64,000 nt of DNA from Schistocephalus solidus (Eukaryota; Platyhelminthes; Cestoda; Diphyllobothriidea; Diphyllobothriidae). Every line of letters begins with the position of its first letter. Positions within the stretch are counted from its first letter, which is position 1. This document shows positions 22,548-35,800 of the stretch, in pieces. The DNA is taken from contig WEDG01001538.1 in NCBI GenBank assembly GCA_017591395.1, positions 27,125 through 91,124 of the forward strand. The letters run 5' to 3'. The position numbers and the translations under genes were made by a program. The notes beneath the pieces were generated by a model. That model saw only the letters and a list, made by a program, of their open reading frames with translations. It searched no databases and was not told the origin of the DNA.

Positions 22548-24826
22548 TCAGGAGAACCACTTTGGAAGGGCACCGGGGCCTTGGTAATGTTTTGGATGTT
22601 GCCTCTGCTGGTCCTTCGTTGGAGGCGGTTGAGATGTAGTCTCCAGTTCCTTAGCCTCTGCTTCAATATCTTCCTTGGCAGGCTGAAGTTCCTGTGTGGT
22701 ACCACTTAGCAGTCGATCTAGCTCCTCGGAAGGACTTTTGTCCTTGAAGATGTCAGGAAACTCAAAGTCGTGGCCGGGCGGCTAAAAGTTGTAAAGCAAA
22801 ATTCCCTTACGAAAATCCATTAGTTAAGAACTTTACGAAACAGGTTATCGAAAAACTCCACATCCAGTACAGTTCACATTTGGCAACCCTAAGACTTTGG
22901 GAGAGTAAAACAGGAACTTCGGGGTGAGAGAAAGACGAGCTGAAGCTAGAAGACACTTGACAATCAATAAGTGAAAAATACGGCCATCGATTCGATAAAG
23001 ATAGTTAACACTCGCTGCGACAGCTTCGAGAGGATGTCTGAGGCCATCCAAGAAGGAATATTGAAGTGGTTTGAGCATGTTGTTTGTCAACCGTCTGTGT
23101 CCAGTAATGGTTCACTAAATCCAACGTCATCGTCTTACTGTGGATGACAAGAAGAAGGGTAGTTCGAAAGCTGGAAGTTCTTGGATTTATGGTAGTCGGT
23201 CTTTGTCGGAAATAAAAGAGTACACCAATTCAATTGTACCTTCTGGTAACCCTCACGAGAGCTCGGTGATGTTAATTAGACCAGATACGATTGCAACCGT
23301 ATCCTGTAGATGTTAACAAGTCCAAAACGGACCAGACAGCACTTGAATGCGAACTAAATTCTGTTGGAATGATTAAGTTCGGAAAGTTCACGCCAAAAGT
23401 ATGTATTATGAAGATACGCCTGACTAAATTACAAACGGCGTAAAAAACCGCGGCTGTAATGAGAATCAAGTCCTATGAGATTCGTGTGTCGAATAAACAA
23501 AATTAAAAGGATAAATGATCACGCATTTTCTGTCAGACCCACAAATTCCTACGAAATAGCATCCAGACCTGGGGGTTAATTATTGCTTTTCTCATTTCTG
23601 TAAACTACTGCGAACTTACGTCCCAGGTTCGTATTACCTCATTTGGACACCTTTGTATTCATGGTTACAGCACCAACAGTCCTCGGGACAACCCCGGAAA
23701 CCGCCTAAATACTAGTTGATTTTCTACTAAGACAAACGCGAAACACGCATAGTGGTCAAACTGCCATTTACGTTGTTTTGTCCACCATCAAAATGCAACT
23801 TCTGGGTATGCATGATGCATTTGGCGTTTATATCGATTCCATGATAAAAATGTTCTGCCCACTAACCAAAACATATTGACGACAAATATTCAACCCGTAT
23901 CCTGCAGTCAACGTGCATTAGCACTAGGAAAGTTCTGTCGGACACCTCTGCCGATCAACAGTTACCATGTACTTACCCATTACCTAAATAACGAGCCAAA
24001 CCTGATAACGATGGTTATAACTTAGTACAACGGACTACAGGTCGGAGGACGCCAGTAGTTAAATGACGCTAAAATAATGTGCAGGATCGGTTAGGTTTTG
24101 AAGGTAGGGTCACTCATCTGGAATGTTTAAGTCAAAAAAATTCTGCAGCTAAATGTTTTGAGAATCCGTGGTTTTGTTTACTTTAACACACTTTTTTATC
24201 TGTAATTTTGGTGCAAGTAGACAGATAAAAGGAAGAATATATCAGGTACAGAACACTTCAAAGTTAGAATACTCACCAGGTGCACGTACGCTAGCTTCTC
24301 GTATCGTTCGGGTTCCAGCGGAAGCGAATGGGGCAAGGTGGCTCCAGCAGCTCTTTTGGGGTCCTCGGCAACGTCAAGGGGTGGCACTGAAATAAAGGAG
24401 AGGAATTATTATGAGCCACTCAAGAGAGACAAGGACCTACAATCGTGGTAGAGCATCTTAAGTCGGACGCTGGCGACGGGCACTTTATAAATCTTCTCCA
24501 AGTACTGCCTTACATCGAACTGAGTCATCCTAGAAGTGGTAGAGAGAGCATTAAGTAGAAAGAGCAAAACATACTGTGGATGGACCTTAAAGACGGCGAG
24601 GCACTTGGGGCAATCTTTACCTGGGTAAATCATTTTCATCCAAAAGGGGGGAAGGAACATCCGGAGTTGCGGATCACCGGGAGTGAATTTAGGGTAGACC
24701 ACATGTCGGTTCCAGAGAGGTCTTAAAGTGTGAAAGGCAGTTAGGCAAGGTGTTATTATAACCAACTTACACGTAATGCTTGGTCTTCGGTATAGCAATT
24801 GGATTGAAGTATATAACTGGACGCAT
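22548..24826 (-). CDS. MRPL23: Mitochondrial ribosomal protein L23 (uL23m), 5 exons, intact left-arm copy
   Basis: Exons on the minus strand: 24826-24771, 24721-24575, 24529-24441, 24386-24277, 22781-22548. GT/AG borders and phases are consistent, giving 211 codons plus stop. Introns are 49, 45, 54 nt and one of 1.5 kb. Diagnostic segments: RHVVYPKFTPGDPQLRMF, PPFWMKMIYPG, FKVHPQMTQFDVRQYLEKIY, KVPVASVRLKML, RYEKLAYVHL, PPGHDFEFPDIFKDK and the C-terminal GALPKWFS. These follow human MRPL23 in order (VVYP...[55 protein letters not shown]). uL23m belongs to the large mitoribosomal subunit near the peptide exit tunnel. The first 18 codons and the start ATG are less certain than the rest. A damaged mirror copy lies in the right arm. 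Confidence 0.9.
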
Positions 24827-24899
24827 TGTGGACGGTCTGTGAGAGACGACAGATTACATAGTAAAACGAACGAGTTAACTCTTGACAGGAAGTACAAAT

Positions 24900-27290
24900 A
24901 TTACGGATCAAACAGAAGGGTCTAGGTAATAGTCACCCATATTGGAGCACAACAAAAGCAAGTAATTTTAATATGAGTTGAGAAATATAACCTACAACTA
25001 AAAGGTTGGGAGAAAAATGGGCAATTAGGGAAATAGATTCAAAGAAAATGAAGAGCAACAACTAGTAATACGATCGATGAAGAAATTAATTTATTTGAAA
25101 ACCAAGAGGAAAGGAGTGTAACCAAAAGTTAAAAGGTCCTTTACGTTAATATGTACTTTAAAAGTAGTTGGTTAATGAGATTGAAACTGGTCGGCCTTCT
25201 AATTACGAAGGGTAATAGTTAATACCCTCTTGGAAACCGTGTGACGAAGTAGTTGTGAGTAGAACGCTGAGTTTGTTGGCCTTAAAAACCCTAGAACCAA
25301 TTCCGAAGTGGAGAATAAAGGGCGTAGAATAATGAGGTTTTGTGTCAAAAACCAGTGGGCGGCGTAGTGCATTTCATATGACAAAGGGGCTATGCTGTGA
25401 GTGACCCAGAGAAAGTTACTCTGTGCATAACATCGAAATTTTAAGGAGATATGCTGATTTTATATCTAATCTAATTTCACACAGAACGGAAAGAAAGGCA
25501 CATGTGGATTGGTACCCCTTATTCGGCAAACCATCTTCACCCACCACACATGCACATCTCTGGGGTCCTCATTACGCCTAACGTTTAAAATTCTTTCGTA
25601 GGGTAAAATGCATATTGACACGCTAGTGAACTATTTAACATGCCCACGAGTCCCTGCTAATAGGTAGCATTTGTGGAGTCCAAAGCTTCACTCCGCGTGG
25701 GCCCACAAAGCGTGAAAAGGCTGCGCGGTCTCAACGATGCTTGACGAGCATAATAGAATGCGGGGCTACCTAAACGTTTGCATCGACTGCGTGTGGTGAA
25801 TGCATCTGCAAGAGCACGCAGTCTTACCAAAGTTGGGGGTCACTGCCGATAAAGTAGAGGCGTACATTGTCGACAAAAAATTCGATGCATTTCCTGAGAC
25901 AGTTGCTTAAATTACTAGTGACACTAGCACAAAACGGGGTTGACTGGCATTACGCTGCGCAGCACCTGAGCTTCGATGTTGCCGAACAACGACTCTTAGG
26001 AGGGGTGGAGGGAGAACAGGGTGCGCCGGACCGATAGCAATGTCCCGTCCATTGCATTCCAAGACCATACAGGAGAGTGCACTGACAGCGATAAGGTACG
26101 CATGGTGAGAAAACTAAGGCTAAAAACGTACCCCCTCTGTATAAGGCACATAGTACCTGGAAATCCCGAAATTTCGCTATTAGGGGCAGCAGAACGTTAT
26201 CGACAAACCGACTCACACACGGCGAATACTCCGCAAAAACATTGCAAGGTTCAACGAAGAGTTTAAATTTTATCAGAACTGATGTAGTTGCTTACCGAAT
26301 ACGAGAGCAATGGTGTGCAAAACTCTTTTATCGGTCACCAGCACACAAACTTTTGCGAAAACTTAAACGGTCTGCCTGCACTTGGTCTCATTAAAAGTTT
26401 TAATGGGTTACAGTAAATCAAAAGATAACGCGATAAATTATTTTTGAGAAAATAGTCTCATTGATATGTTTATATTTTAAAAATAGAGTCTGCCTATATG
26501 TAAAACAAAAAACAGTCACGGGAATAATCATCAATTATAGGGAGTAGGGACTGTCGTGTGGACCAACCGCAACAACTACATATAACGAGACGGGAAACGT
26601 AAGTTCTCCGTGATTTTGTACATATATTTATCCTCAAAAATTAAGCAGACCTTTTGAAATTTTCACTGTGAATCATAGCGCTCTTTGCGCCTGCGACTTG
26701 TTTGAACTATTCACCATTTTCAACTCAATCACACATCCCTTATAACGTTTTTGGGAACAAGCAAATTAGGAATACATTAACGACTTCAAAGAGACATAGA
26801 AATACAAGGGCTCTTTGGTGTTTTATATTTTAAAGTCCTGTAGTACCTTTTCCAGTACGTTTTCCAGAACATTGAGCAGCAAGAAGACTGATTTCAATCG
26901 AGTCTTTGCACTGAAACATACAGTCTATGTATTGAATCAATTAATTGAATCCTCCGAAAGCTTTCCAAATCGAGCACCCTGCTGGAAATCTTGGCTTGGC
27001 CTACAAAGCCTCCCAGTCCAATGCAGTTTCTTATTGCTCGTCTGGGTTTCTGAGGAGTATCTACAAAAAAGGCTGATTCATTTATTATCCGTATTATTTT
27101 TAACTGATTGTGAAATTTATATCGAGTAACTCGTTATAAAAAATAATTTTAACATGTTCCACTAGCAGACGCAGTTAAGAACTATCCAAGGGCTTTCATT
27201 AATTTTCAAAAAGGCGGAGTAGATAATTTATATACTGCTAGTGTAAAACCACTTGTAGTGTAACTTACACCTAGCCCCTCGTTTATTCGT
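24900..27290. other. Unassigned stretch with one unidentified conserved-looking frame
   Basis: Mirrored at about 57810-60210. On the plus strand, 25866-26266 corresponds to a 132-codon frame in the right arm (listed there). In the left arm one extra G near 26031 breaks it into two frames. No other candidate gene was seen. Confidence 0.4.
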
Positions 27291-27349
27291 AAGCCACCAC
27301 ACAAGAATTCAAAAATGCATCCCGCAAGCCTGGATTGAGTCCGCGACCA

Positions 27350-30300
27350 TCATTGCTATGGCTGCACTCGCTATCCACTCGACCAACTCATCACAGAGGT
27401 GGCCGCTCTCTCAAATGAATATTCACGCTATTGACGGTACTGCCATATGTGGTGGCTATCAGAAACTGTCCATAAAGCTAAACCAGCTCAAGGATGAGAA
27501 AAAACAAATAAAATCTGCGTTGAATGTCTCCTCTACTCTAGTAGATGTCACATAGAAGTCCACTAAGTGACCAACTAGGAGTAAAACTATTGATACTCGA
27601 TCAAAGGACATCCCAACAACTTCAGTAGCTGCTACGTCCACCGAACACAAAAAAGCCCCCCAAAACACAAATCTGACACCAAGAAGTAAAAAGTTAATGT
27701 GCAACTGACTTCGAGAGACGCCTCAAAAAAACTTGAACAAGGGCCTTCGACCATTACCTCATTAACCACAGGAAATACTGCGATTCACACACTAAGCACA
27801 AGCAGTGGCATTGATTCCCCAACTGGAACGGCCACCTGCTATTAAAAATGGTTGAAACCGTGGAATTCACCGAAATGGGAAAAACCGGAACAAAGCCAAC
27901 ATATAGCCAAGCAGCATCCGCTCCATGATCACCAGTGCGCAGCGTTCAACCTTCCCACCAGATATTGGACGACAGCGTCTTAGGGACAAAAATGCCACCG
28001 ACAGAAAAAAGGCTTCATAATACAGGGAATACATGAACCAACAGCTACAACTCCCGTAGACCGACATTCCGACGACATGAACCATTTTCATGAAATTTTG
28101 AACAATATGCTGGAACCCAATACGTTGATTGAACTGGAAAAAGCCTTCCGCCTTGGAAAACGGCCCGAAAGCCAAGATGAATCAACACGTCTTAGGTATC
28201 TAAAAGTTATCTTGACCAGTAGCCAGGAGGTCAGGCTCATTCTGTCCAGGCACTTTAAGTTAAAAACTCAAACCCTGGAGTTTTGTTTCAACAGGACTTC
28301 TCATAGGCGGAACGGGACAACATCATCGACTTTTCACCGAACTGAGACAGCGGCTCAACGAAGGGACAAAATTTGGTTATTTACAACAACCAAGTGATTC
28401 ATTCTCCATTGATCTCCCCTGGAGAGGCCCGTTCCCGATGACCACGCAGTCGACCCAGTAAAGGGGGGCTCAGGCTCGACCGTAAGCACTTCCCGGACAA
28501 ACCGAAAACTAACATTCATGTATACCCATGCAGAGTGTATGTTACAGAAGCTCGAAGAGCTTAAGATTAATGTCTGTGAACTATCTCCTGATATAATTTT
28601 CCTAACATAAACCTGGTTGTCCCAAAACTTGGACGACCGGGAGGTCACTATGACTGGCTACCAACTGTTTAGAAAAGACAGGAAAGGGCGTCAAGGAGGA
28701 GGCGTACTCACATATGTGAAAAGTGAATTTACAGTCTTAGACAAAATGGCTAAACTGGCATCTACTTCTGAGGCGATATGGCTATCCATAAAAGTGTCAG
28801 GTTCATCAAGTCTAAATGTCCTGATAGTCTATCGTCCACCGAGAAGAGACCCCGTTGCCGATGCTTTTCTGCTAGATGAGCTTGAAAAGATTGCTACACG
28901 GTCGGATATCCTGATAATGGGTGTCTTTAATGTGACTCACATTGAATGTATCTCGGCCTGCGCACATAGCTCTGAGCACGACGCTAAAGCTACTTCTCAC
29001 AGAGCATGTAACTTTTCCAACAAGGGTGCGCGAAGGACAACAGGCCAATTGTCTGGACCTCGCTCTCACGAAGTTGCAGGACATCATCGACGAAGTGTAA
29101 TGTCTACCACCGTTAGGTAAAAGTGACCACGTTGTACTGCGATGGGAGTACTCGCTATTTTATATACGAGAAAGACCCACAACAGTCAGAAAGAATATGT
29201 AGCAAGGCGATTTCGGTGGAATGAGGGCCGAACTCATGCGCACTCAGTGGGAACCTTTATTCTTTGGAAACATAACCGAGGACTGGGGAACGTTCCGGGA
29301 CGTACTGCATAGGCTCATCAAAAATCACTGTCCAATTTTGATGGCGATGGCTTTCACAGGCCTTAAAAATCGAAGTTAACAAAAAGCGGAGATTTTGGAG
29401 AAAGTCGCTTACGGACGGAACTCCTGCATCTCTGAATGCGAAAAAATGCAGATAAATCGGGTCAAGGGCCTTATTGCTAGAACAAGACATGATTTGAAAG
29501 TGGACCTGCTGAACCAGGCCACCGTGAACCCGAAACTGTTTTACGGTTACCTCAGGCAGAATAGACTGAACAAGGATCATATACCCTCGCTGAGGACCGC
29601 CGAGGGCATAGACCTTACTGAAGACGGTGCAAAGGCTGATTATCGTTCGGAATTTTTCCTGTCAGTTTTCACAAAGGAAACGAGATACGATATCCCTACC
29701 GATGTCTTCAAAGTGGATACAATAGTCGAGACTATTTAATTCACCAAGACTATTGTTCTCAAGGAATTTTTGGGGTTAGAGGAATCTAAGTCACCGGGTC
29801 CCGATGAAGTACCTGCCAGGATCTTGAAAGAGCTCACGAGAGAGTTGGCCAAACCTCTCTCTACGCTTTTTCAAACATCCTTCGAGACCGGAGGTCTACC
29901 AGCCTAGTGGAAATCCACATGGATTACGCCGCTCTTAAGGGAAGAAGCTGGGTCTCCGCAAAAAATTATCGACTGGTCAGCCTTACTTCAATTTGCAGAA
30001 AAGTCATGGAAAAAAATAATTAAGCAACAACTAATGCAGTTCCTAGAACATAACCATCTGCTCTCCGAGGTCCAGCAAGGTTTCCGTAGAGTAAGATCCT
30101 GTGTCAAAAATTTTCTCTACTGTTTAGAACGTTGGACTGAGACGGTCGATAGAGGAAATACGCTGCACGCAATCTATATTAACTTCAAAAAAGGCTTTCG
30201 ACAGCGTGCCGCACCACCGCCTTCTTTATACACTCAACAGCATAAGAGTAAGAGGTAGACTTCTGACATGGATAGAAAACTTCCTAATTGACCGCTCAAA

Positions 30301-30480
30301 AACTGTCCATATCGCCGAGGAACTGTCGGTCAAGGTTGAGGTTGAGAGTAAAATTGACTCCAGAAATGGTCAAATGACTGGCTCTTGCCATTCAATGAGA
30401 GCAAGTGCAACATCACACGAGCCGGGAAAAGCAATCCTTCAAATCGTACGGTTTACCGAACAGATTAGCGGCTGTGATTA
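27350..30480 (+). pseudogene. CR1-like LINE, decayed, left-arm copy
   Basis: In order on the plus strand: an ORF1-like coiled segment (LNQLKDEKKQIKSALN, 27358-27555); a gag-like stretch with AFRLGKRPESQ and LRYLKVILTSSQE (28077-28260); an AP endonuclease with LSQNLDDREVTMTGYQLF, GGGVLTYVK and DILIMGVFN (28617-28925), where the last motif has Val instead of the usual catalytic-site Asp; then spacer sequence RLNKDHIPSLRTAEG; then RT fingers with ESKSPGPDEVPARILKEL and FDSVPHHRLLYTL. Several stops and frameshifts occur and the YxDD palm is missing, so the element is dead and 3'-truncated at about 30480. The mirror copy is at 54596-57740. Confidence 0.8.
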
Positions 30481-30965
30481 GGCTGTGGGCGCAAGTCAGT
30501 GAGCCGGGCACGCAGGCCTTCGTATTGAGAGTCCAGAGTACAGATGCTAATCTTTTCTGGACCATGTTGAATCTCACTGTCTAGCCACCACCTCCCCTGA
30601 CATGGCGAAAAACAGTTGAAACTATTAACACATCCAACATCAGTGCAATTACCTCTGTCCCCATCCCGCATCGATGACTATTAAGTTTACCTTCTGCAGT
30701 CGCATTTAGTTGCCACCCCCCTTCGCCTTCGACACAGGGAGCCCTAGCAGCCCCCCCTATAACCGGCACCAATCCAATTATTATCTGCTCATTCCTCACA
30801 CCCCAGTTGGTTGTCTGTCCTGTAGCACAAACTGGTCATCTGACCATTTCATTTCTCCTCTGTTTATTTCGTCTGATGACGGGTTGGTGTGACCAACTTG
30901 AAAATTCACGAGCAAAACTCGATTTTTTCCGACGAACATTCTTTCGTCATCTATATATATATAGG
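30481..30965 (+). repeat. Element A with hammerhead-like motif, left arm
   Basis: A non-coding repeat ending in TTATTTCGT, CTGATGA, a strong stem (GTTGGT-GTG-ACCAAC), GAAA, a CGAG/CTCG hairpin, TTTTTTCC and GACGAA, then (TA)n. The start (CAGTGAGCCGGGCACGCAGG) resembles element B near 42487. It is distinct from the tRNA-headed hammerhead family. The mirror is at 54126-54590. Confidence 0.5.
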
Positions 30966-30999
30966 CAACCGTGATATCCACGGGTACATGATAATGATG

Positions 31000-31495
31000 A
31001 GGGTGTTGTCTATGTATTGGTGTAGGTAGTGTGCGCTGATGTGGCTCAGCCTCTGGTGGTTAACCGCAGGTTGTCATGGGTGCGCATGTGACCGAATGCG
31101 CCCATGCGATGAGTGAACGCGCGAGGACAGTGAGGGCAGTGGAGACGGCGATCTCTTCTGAATGTTGGTGCTATAGGCACTGGTTCACCAGTCTCTGGAC
31201 GATGGATTCACAAGTGACCGACCAGGCTGATGCGTGAGGTGAATGTGCACTCACAATGAGGACAGTTTAGGAGAGAGTCTCCATCGCTGATGGTGGTGGT
31301 GGCGGCGGTGGTGGTGGGCGTAACAGGTGATGAGTAATGGGATGTGGTCTCTCTGATGGTGGGAGTAATGGAATTGATGCCAGGAGTGAGGGTGAGGGAA
31401 TCTGAAGGAGGGTTGGCAGTGCATTGCGTCCGCAGGTATCCGACGCGGCCGATTCGCTCGCGGAAGTTGCGTTGGCAAGGTGGGCATGTTAATAC
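31000..31495 (-). pseudogene. Zinc-finger LINE 3' fragment, left arm
   Basis: Minus-strand reading gives CPPCQRNFRERIG, then the TP-rich linker, CPHCECTFTSRIG-type and [13 protein letters not shown] fingers and an HDNLR ending, interrupted by an in-frame stop in the second finger (GHL-stop-IH). Only the zinc-finger end of the LINE is present. The mirror at 53557-54055 is cleaner. Confidence 0.75.
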
Positions 31496-31689
31496 CTAAG
31501 AAATATTTTTATTTTAAGCCCCCACAGGGCTCTGTTAAAACAAACTTAGCGCTGAGATAAAATAAATACAGCGTGGACGATGGTGGTCAGATATACAGTT
31601 CGTTCCCTATCAGAAGCAGATGCGCGAAATTGGCACAAAAACGCAAATAACGCAAAATTGCGCACCATGCATCCACGCTAGGTATACTA

Positions 31690-31840
31690 CTTTAAAGAAA
31701 CGAAGTCTTTGTCAGCCTAGTTTCCGACCATCCGTAACTATGTGGGCGTAGAATAACCGTTTGGAGAGGCACACGTCATCCATATTTACCACGTGGCTGC
31801 TCCATTAGAGCGTTAATAGAACACCGTGGAAGCCGGTTTT
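31690..31840 (-). pseudogene. Old diverged LINE post-RT fragment, left arm
   Basis: The mirror, in plus orientation at 53210-53350, reads VNMDDLCLSKRLFY and HIVTDARKLGWQRLRF. This is a diverged version of [20 protein letters not shown]...GGQKRRY of the zinc-finger LINE. It suggests an older subfamily member beside the younger 3' fragment. Confidence 0.5.
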
Positions 31841-32282
31841 TACAGCTCACTAGTATGCTAGGAAAGCCCACTGGGTCGAGGTTCAAGAACAATCAGCTTA
31901 TTTTATAAAGGAAGGTGGGGCTTACTGCAGTTTGCTCGACAATGTTTCGTGAAAGGAGTAATGGTTTTGGGACAAGGTTTAGGGCTTTAGGTTTGTGAGG
32001 TTCGTTTTTAGGATCAGGTACCTTGTTATTAGAGTTCGGATTTGGCTTTTCAGGTTTAGACATAGAGTTTTCTATTTGCGGCTGCGCGTTCACTTAGGGA
32101 TTTAAGTTCGGATTTGTGAGAAGGGTCTTGTGTTAGAGTTCCGAGTAGATGTTTAGTTTAGATTTTTCGACCCGCTACTAGAAGAGCGCTCGGATACCTT
32201 GGGAGACCTCACCAAGGATCGACTGGCCTTGCGAAAATGTATGAACAACTGAACAACGATCTAAGTAACCAAGTGCCGCGGC

Positions 32283-32830
32283 ATGGTGTGCTCGATTCCT
32301 CCTTATTTTCATTGTGATATCACTTTCACATCGCGGATATGCCTGACCAGTCAATTGCAAATACATCGTACAGCGATCGGCGAGTCAATGCCTGGAGTCC
32401 CTAAATATACCTGCCGCCACGATTACACCTGCCTACACTGTCCAAATTGTTCTCGCACATTCAGTCACAGTATTCGCTTATCCAACCACGTGCACAGTCA
32501 TGACAGCCAAATTCACCGCCATGCTAACATTCCAAAACCTACCTCATAAATCCGACATCGCCAACAACACTGATCACTCCTCCAGCATCTTAACCGCCAC
32601 TCAGTCAAGGGCTACCAACCTGCCCATGTTGCCACCGCACATGCTCATCGCGCATCGGCCTGCCCCATCACTCGCAAATCCATCGCAGTGAGACTAGTAA
32701 AGTAGTTCCCGGAATATGGACGTGCGCCTGCCCACCAGGCCTCAACTGCCCCTACTGCTCACACACATTCACTCACCGCAGGAGCCTACTTTAGCCCACA
32801 CGTGTCAGTGAAACTCCGCGTCTCTCCTCA
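32283..32830 (+). pseudogene. Decayed LINE-type zinc-finger array
   Basis: Finger relics in order: CDITFTSRICLTSQLQIHRT, CPNCSRTFSHSIRLSNHVHSH, CPCCHRTCSSRIG and CPYCSHTFTHR. They sit in broken frames with the linker IGESMPGVP, which matches the younger LINE linker TGEPVPGAP. Strongly diverged, so an older insertion than the copies at 17.8 and 45 kb. It starts within 20 bases of the left border of the 3.85-kb left-only segment. Confidence 0.65.
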
Positions 32831-35800
32831 CCAGCCTATACTTCGCACTCAGACCCATCCACATCACCCACGACAGGCACGAAATAGCCCCCCCTGTCAT
32901 AAGTTGGAAGCGCACCCCTTGGATCCTTCTCAATGTGGCCTCTAGAGTACCATCACGAGTGTGCGACCAGAGCCGCCCATTCACTTCATACGAAAACCTG
33001 GTGTTGATAAAAGCCAGTGTAGGAGTTTCCAAGGAAGCAGCTCAGATGTGGAAGAGTGGATCGTCAGCACAAGTTTATGTGCATGCTAATTCAGATTCTC
33101 ACACGAAACCATCATCAATGACCGTCACAGATATGAATAATAGGGGCAAAATACGTGCAGTATTTATAATATGTAGTGACCACGCGACCGCATGCGTACT
33201 AGAATTAGCAGCTCCCGTGATCACCATCAGGGTTTCGTAGTTCGAGGTGATGCGAATGCATCATCTATGTTGGCTGTTGGCGTGATACTGACTAAGCAGT
33301 TCAGATTATCTGTCATTGAACGTGTTGGTTACCCGCAACCCTCCCTACGTGACTTATTCCCTTGCTCAGGCAACTATTCAGCACAAAATATGGGAAAGAG
33401 TGGGCACTGAGCTTGTTAGAGGACCGTCGGGACGCAGAACCATGATTCGAGCAGCTCGTGGCTAGTGCAATTCTCATCGCTTGCGAGGAGTTCAGCCTCT
33501 CAAAACTTAAAAATATGGCCAAATCCCATTTAAAAGGGAGCTATCGCCTTTCCTTCTCACTGTTGCTGCCTGCTCGGCCATTCTCGTTGGAAGTAATCTC
33601 CCGGTTTCTCCGACGTTGTAACCTTGTTAACAACTACAATGGATCCGGCAAACGACCATAGGCGTATCAGGTCGTGGCAGTGGGTCTTTCAGTCTCATTA
33701 CCCGGCACCTGTGGGTTTTCTCCAGCTTGTGTTCAACCCCACTTCCAAGTGGAGTTAGTGGTTGATTGACGGTTTCCAGTACGTTTTTTTACGTACGAAA
33801 AGAGCTTGTCAAAATTTAGGGCCGGGTTGATCTGGTTCTTCCTGTCATTTGCGCATGCGTCGGTTGAGAAAGTTGCGCGGTTAGCCATTCGCCCTCAGTT
33901 CCTGTCAAAAATATTGGAATTCATCAATATCATCTTCTGCTTCACCGTAATGCGTCTCAACGCGCCGGCGTATGCCCCCTTATGATTATGTGTTTGTGAC
34001 TGATCAGAGAGTTGCAGTTAATATTTAGTAATTGCGTCAGGTTTGTCACTTCCGTGAGCACTGAGTTATAGGCCAAAAACTTATGCGCGACTCTCCCTGG
34101 TAATGGGTTTTAAGCGCAAGTCCAAAACGCCAAGTCAATAAACTTCTTGTTTGACTGACCAAATTTTATCCTTTTAAGTTCCTAGTGGGTTGTGTGAGGA
34201 TACAGTCGGGTTTGACAGGCGTAGATCGGCAATTTAACTTTATCAAACACTCGCACCTAGTTCCCGCCTTATATGACTGAGCGGCTCAGTCAATCGACAG
34301 ATGCACGGAAGAGGGGGTGAGCAAGCGGATGCAATTCCGTCGATTTCATGCCACGACACTTTAACACATATTCCTGAAAATTAAGTGTGTTTTTGGGATG
34401 CCCATGTACGCCGGTCCAAGCCGGGAAATGCATTTGATGTTAAATGCAGTATTTAGACGTTTAGTTTTCATCATCGCCTGATGTCAGGTAACCAGCATAT
34501 ACGACGAAAACTTTAGGTGTAAAATCAAAGATCGCGAGAGAGTTTGATGCGCTGTCTGTCTGTCGGTCCTTGAAAAGGCTCACTAGGGCACATGCCACTG
34601 CAGCGAACTATCCCTCCCCAGCGTACTCCTCTGCAGATTATCATTTGAGGTTAGCGGCATATGCAACATAAAGTGGCATGCTTCTTCACGGAAATTTACA
34701 CCGAACTCGCGCGTGATGTTTGCTGGCGGCTGTATTGCTATCTTCTGTCTTATGGCTGTCGAGGCCTGTTTCAAATCATCGGATAAAAGGTGCATCCACT
34801 TCAAATATTAACTAACTTAAAAAAGTAAACTGTCCGTTCATGCATCATTCTAGTTATATTTCTAGGTTTTCCGTGTAAAACAGGCTAATTTTTGTCTTTT
34901 GATTGATTACAGCTTAAAACCATTTCGCAATCTTCCTTCAACAAGCATTTGTGTGATATTTTGCTTTTAGTGACTTCGGAAGGTGTCCGCGTACTGATGG
35001 AATTCTGTTTATTGACGATGTTGTTGAGAATTTGCTTCGAAACGTTTTGCACACAAAACTGTTCCTTTCGTTGTCATACAAAGGTTACTATCATATAAAT
35101 GTGCATCTTAAGCGCAGTCCAACACAGATCAGGTGTCATTTCCTAACTGACGTCACTGAACTCAGATTACACCAACATGCTTGCCATGTTGAATTCTCGA
35201 GCGTAAATATAACGCTTTGGAAAAGAGGTATCTGTAACAGAAATCATGATGTTTGTCTTTTAGCACTGTCATATGGTATAAATAATAATTTATTGCTATA
35301 CGATTTTTATGTTTTTTTGCTGGCGTCTGTGTTTTTGCTCGTTTGTAATCGCTAGGTTAATAGCAATTAATTTTTAGAAATATCATCCATATGTCTAATT
35401 ATCGTGAAAAATTTGTTTTCTATGCATAATGAAGACGTATTTATACGGTCAACTAAATTATTAGAAGAAAATAGATTATGCGTCTACTAAGCTCAAAATC
35501 ACACCGAAAACGTCACTTACATTGCTTTTTCTAAAAACGTGGAAATCATACGAATAACGCAATATTATTAGTTTTATAGGCATTAGAAACTCATAGAGGA
35601 TTAAATTGTGGATTAGTAACACATAATTTACTTCTATCTGACAGTCTTTACTGCACATACATTTAAAAATACTCATCAATGTTACAGAGGATTTCCGATT
35701 TAAAATGAAGTTCAATTTCGATAATTATTTTACTAACTTGCGTCACCCTCTAGAGGATTTAAATGAATAATTTCAGTCATATTTCCAATTCCCCAGTGGC

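Noticed and set aside
22845..23090. 81-codon minus-strand frame inside the last MRPL23 intron (mirror 62026-62310)
   Set aside because: Lies in the intron between two confirmed exons and resembles nothing; the mirror copy changes its C-terminal half, so no conservation of the frame.
34955..35355. A host gene exon in the left-only segment
   Set aside because: A splice-acceptor-like sequence and an open frame exist, but no partner exons or family match; not strong enough for a gene call.
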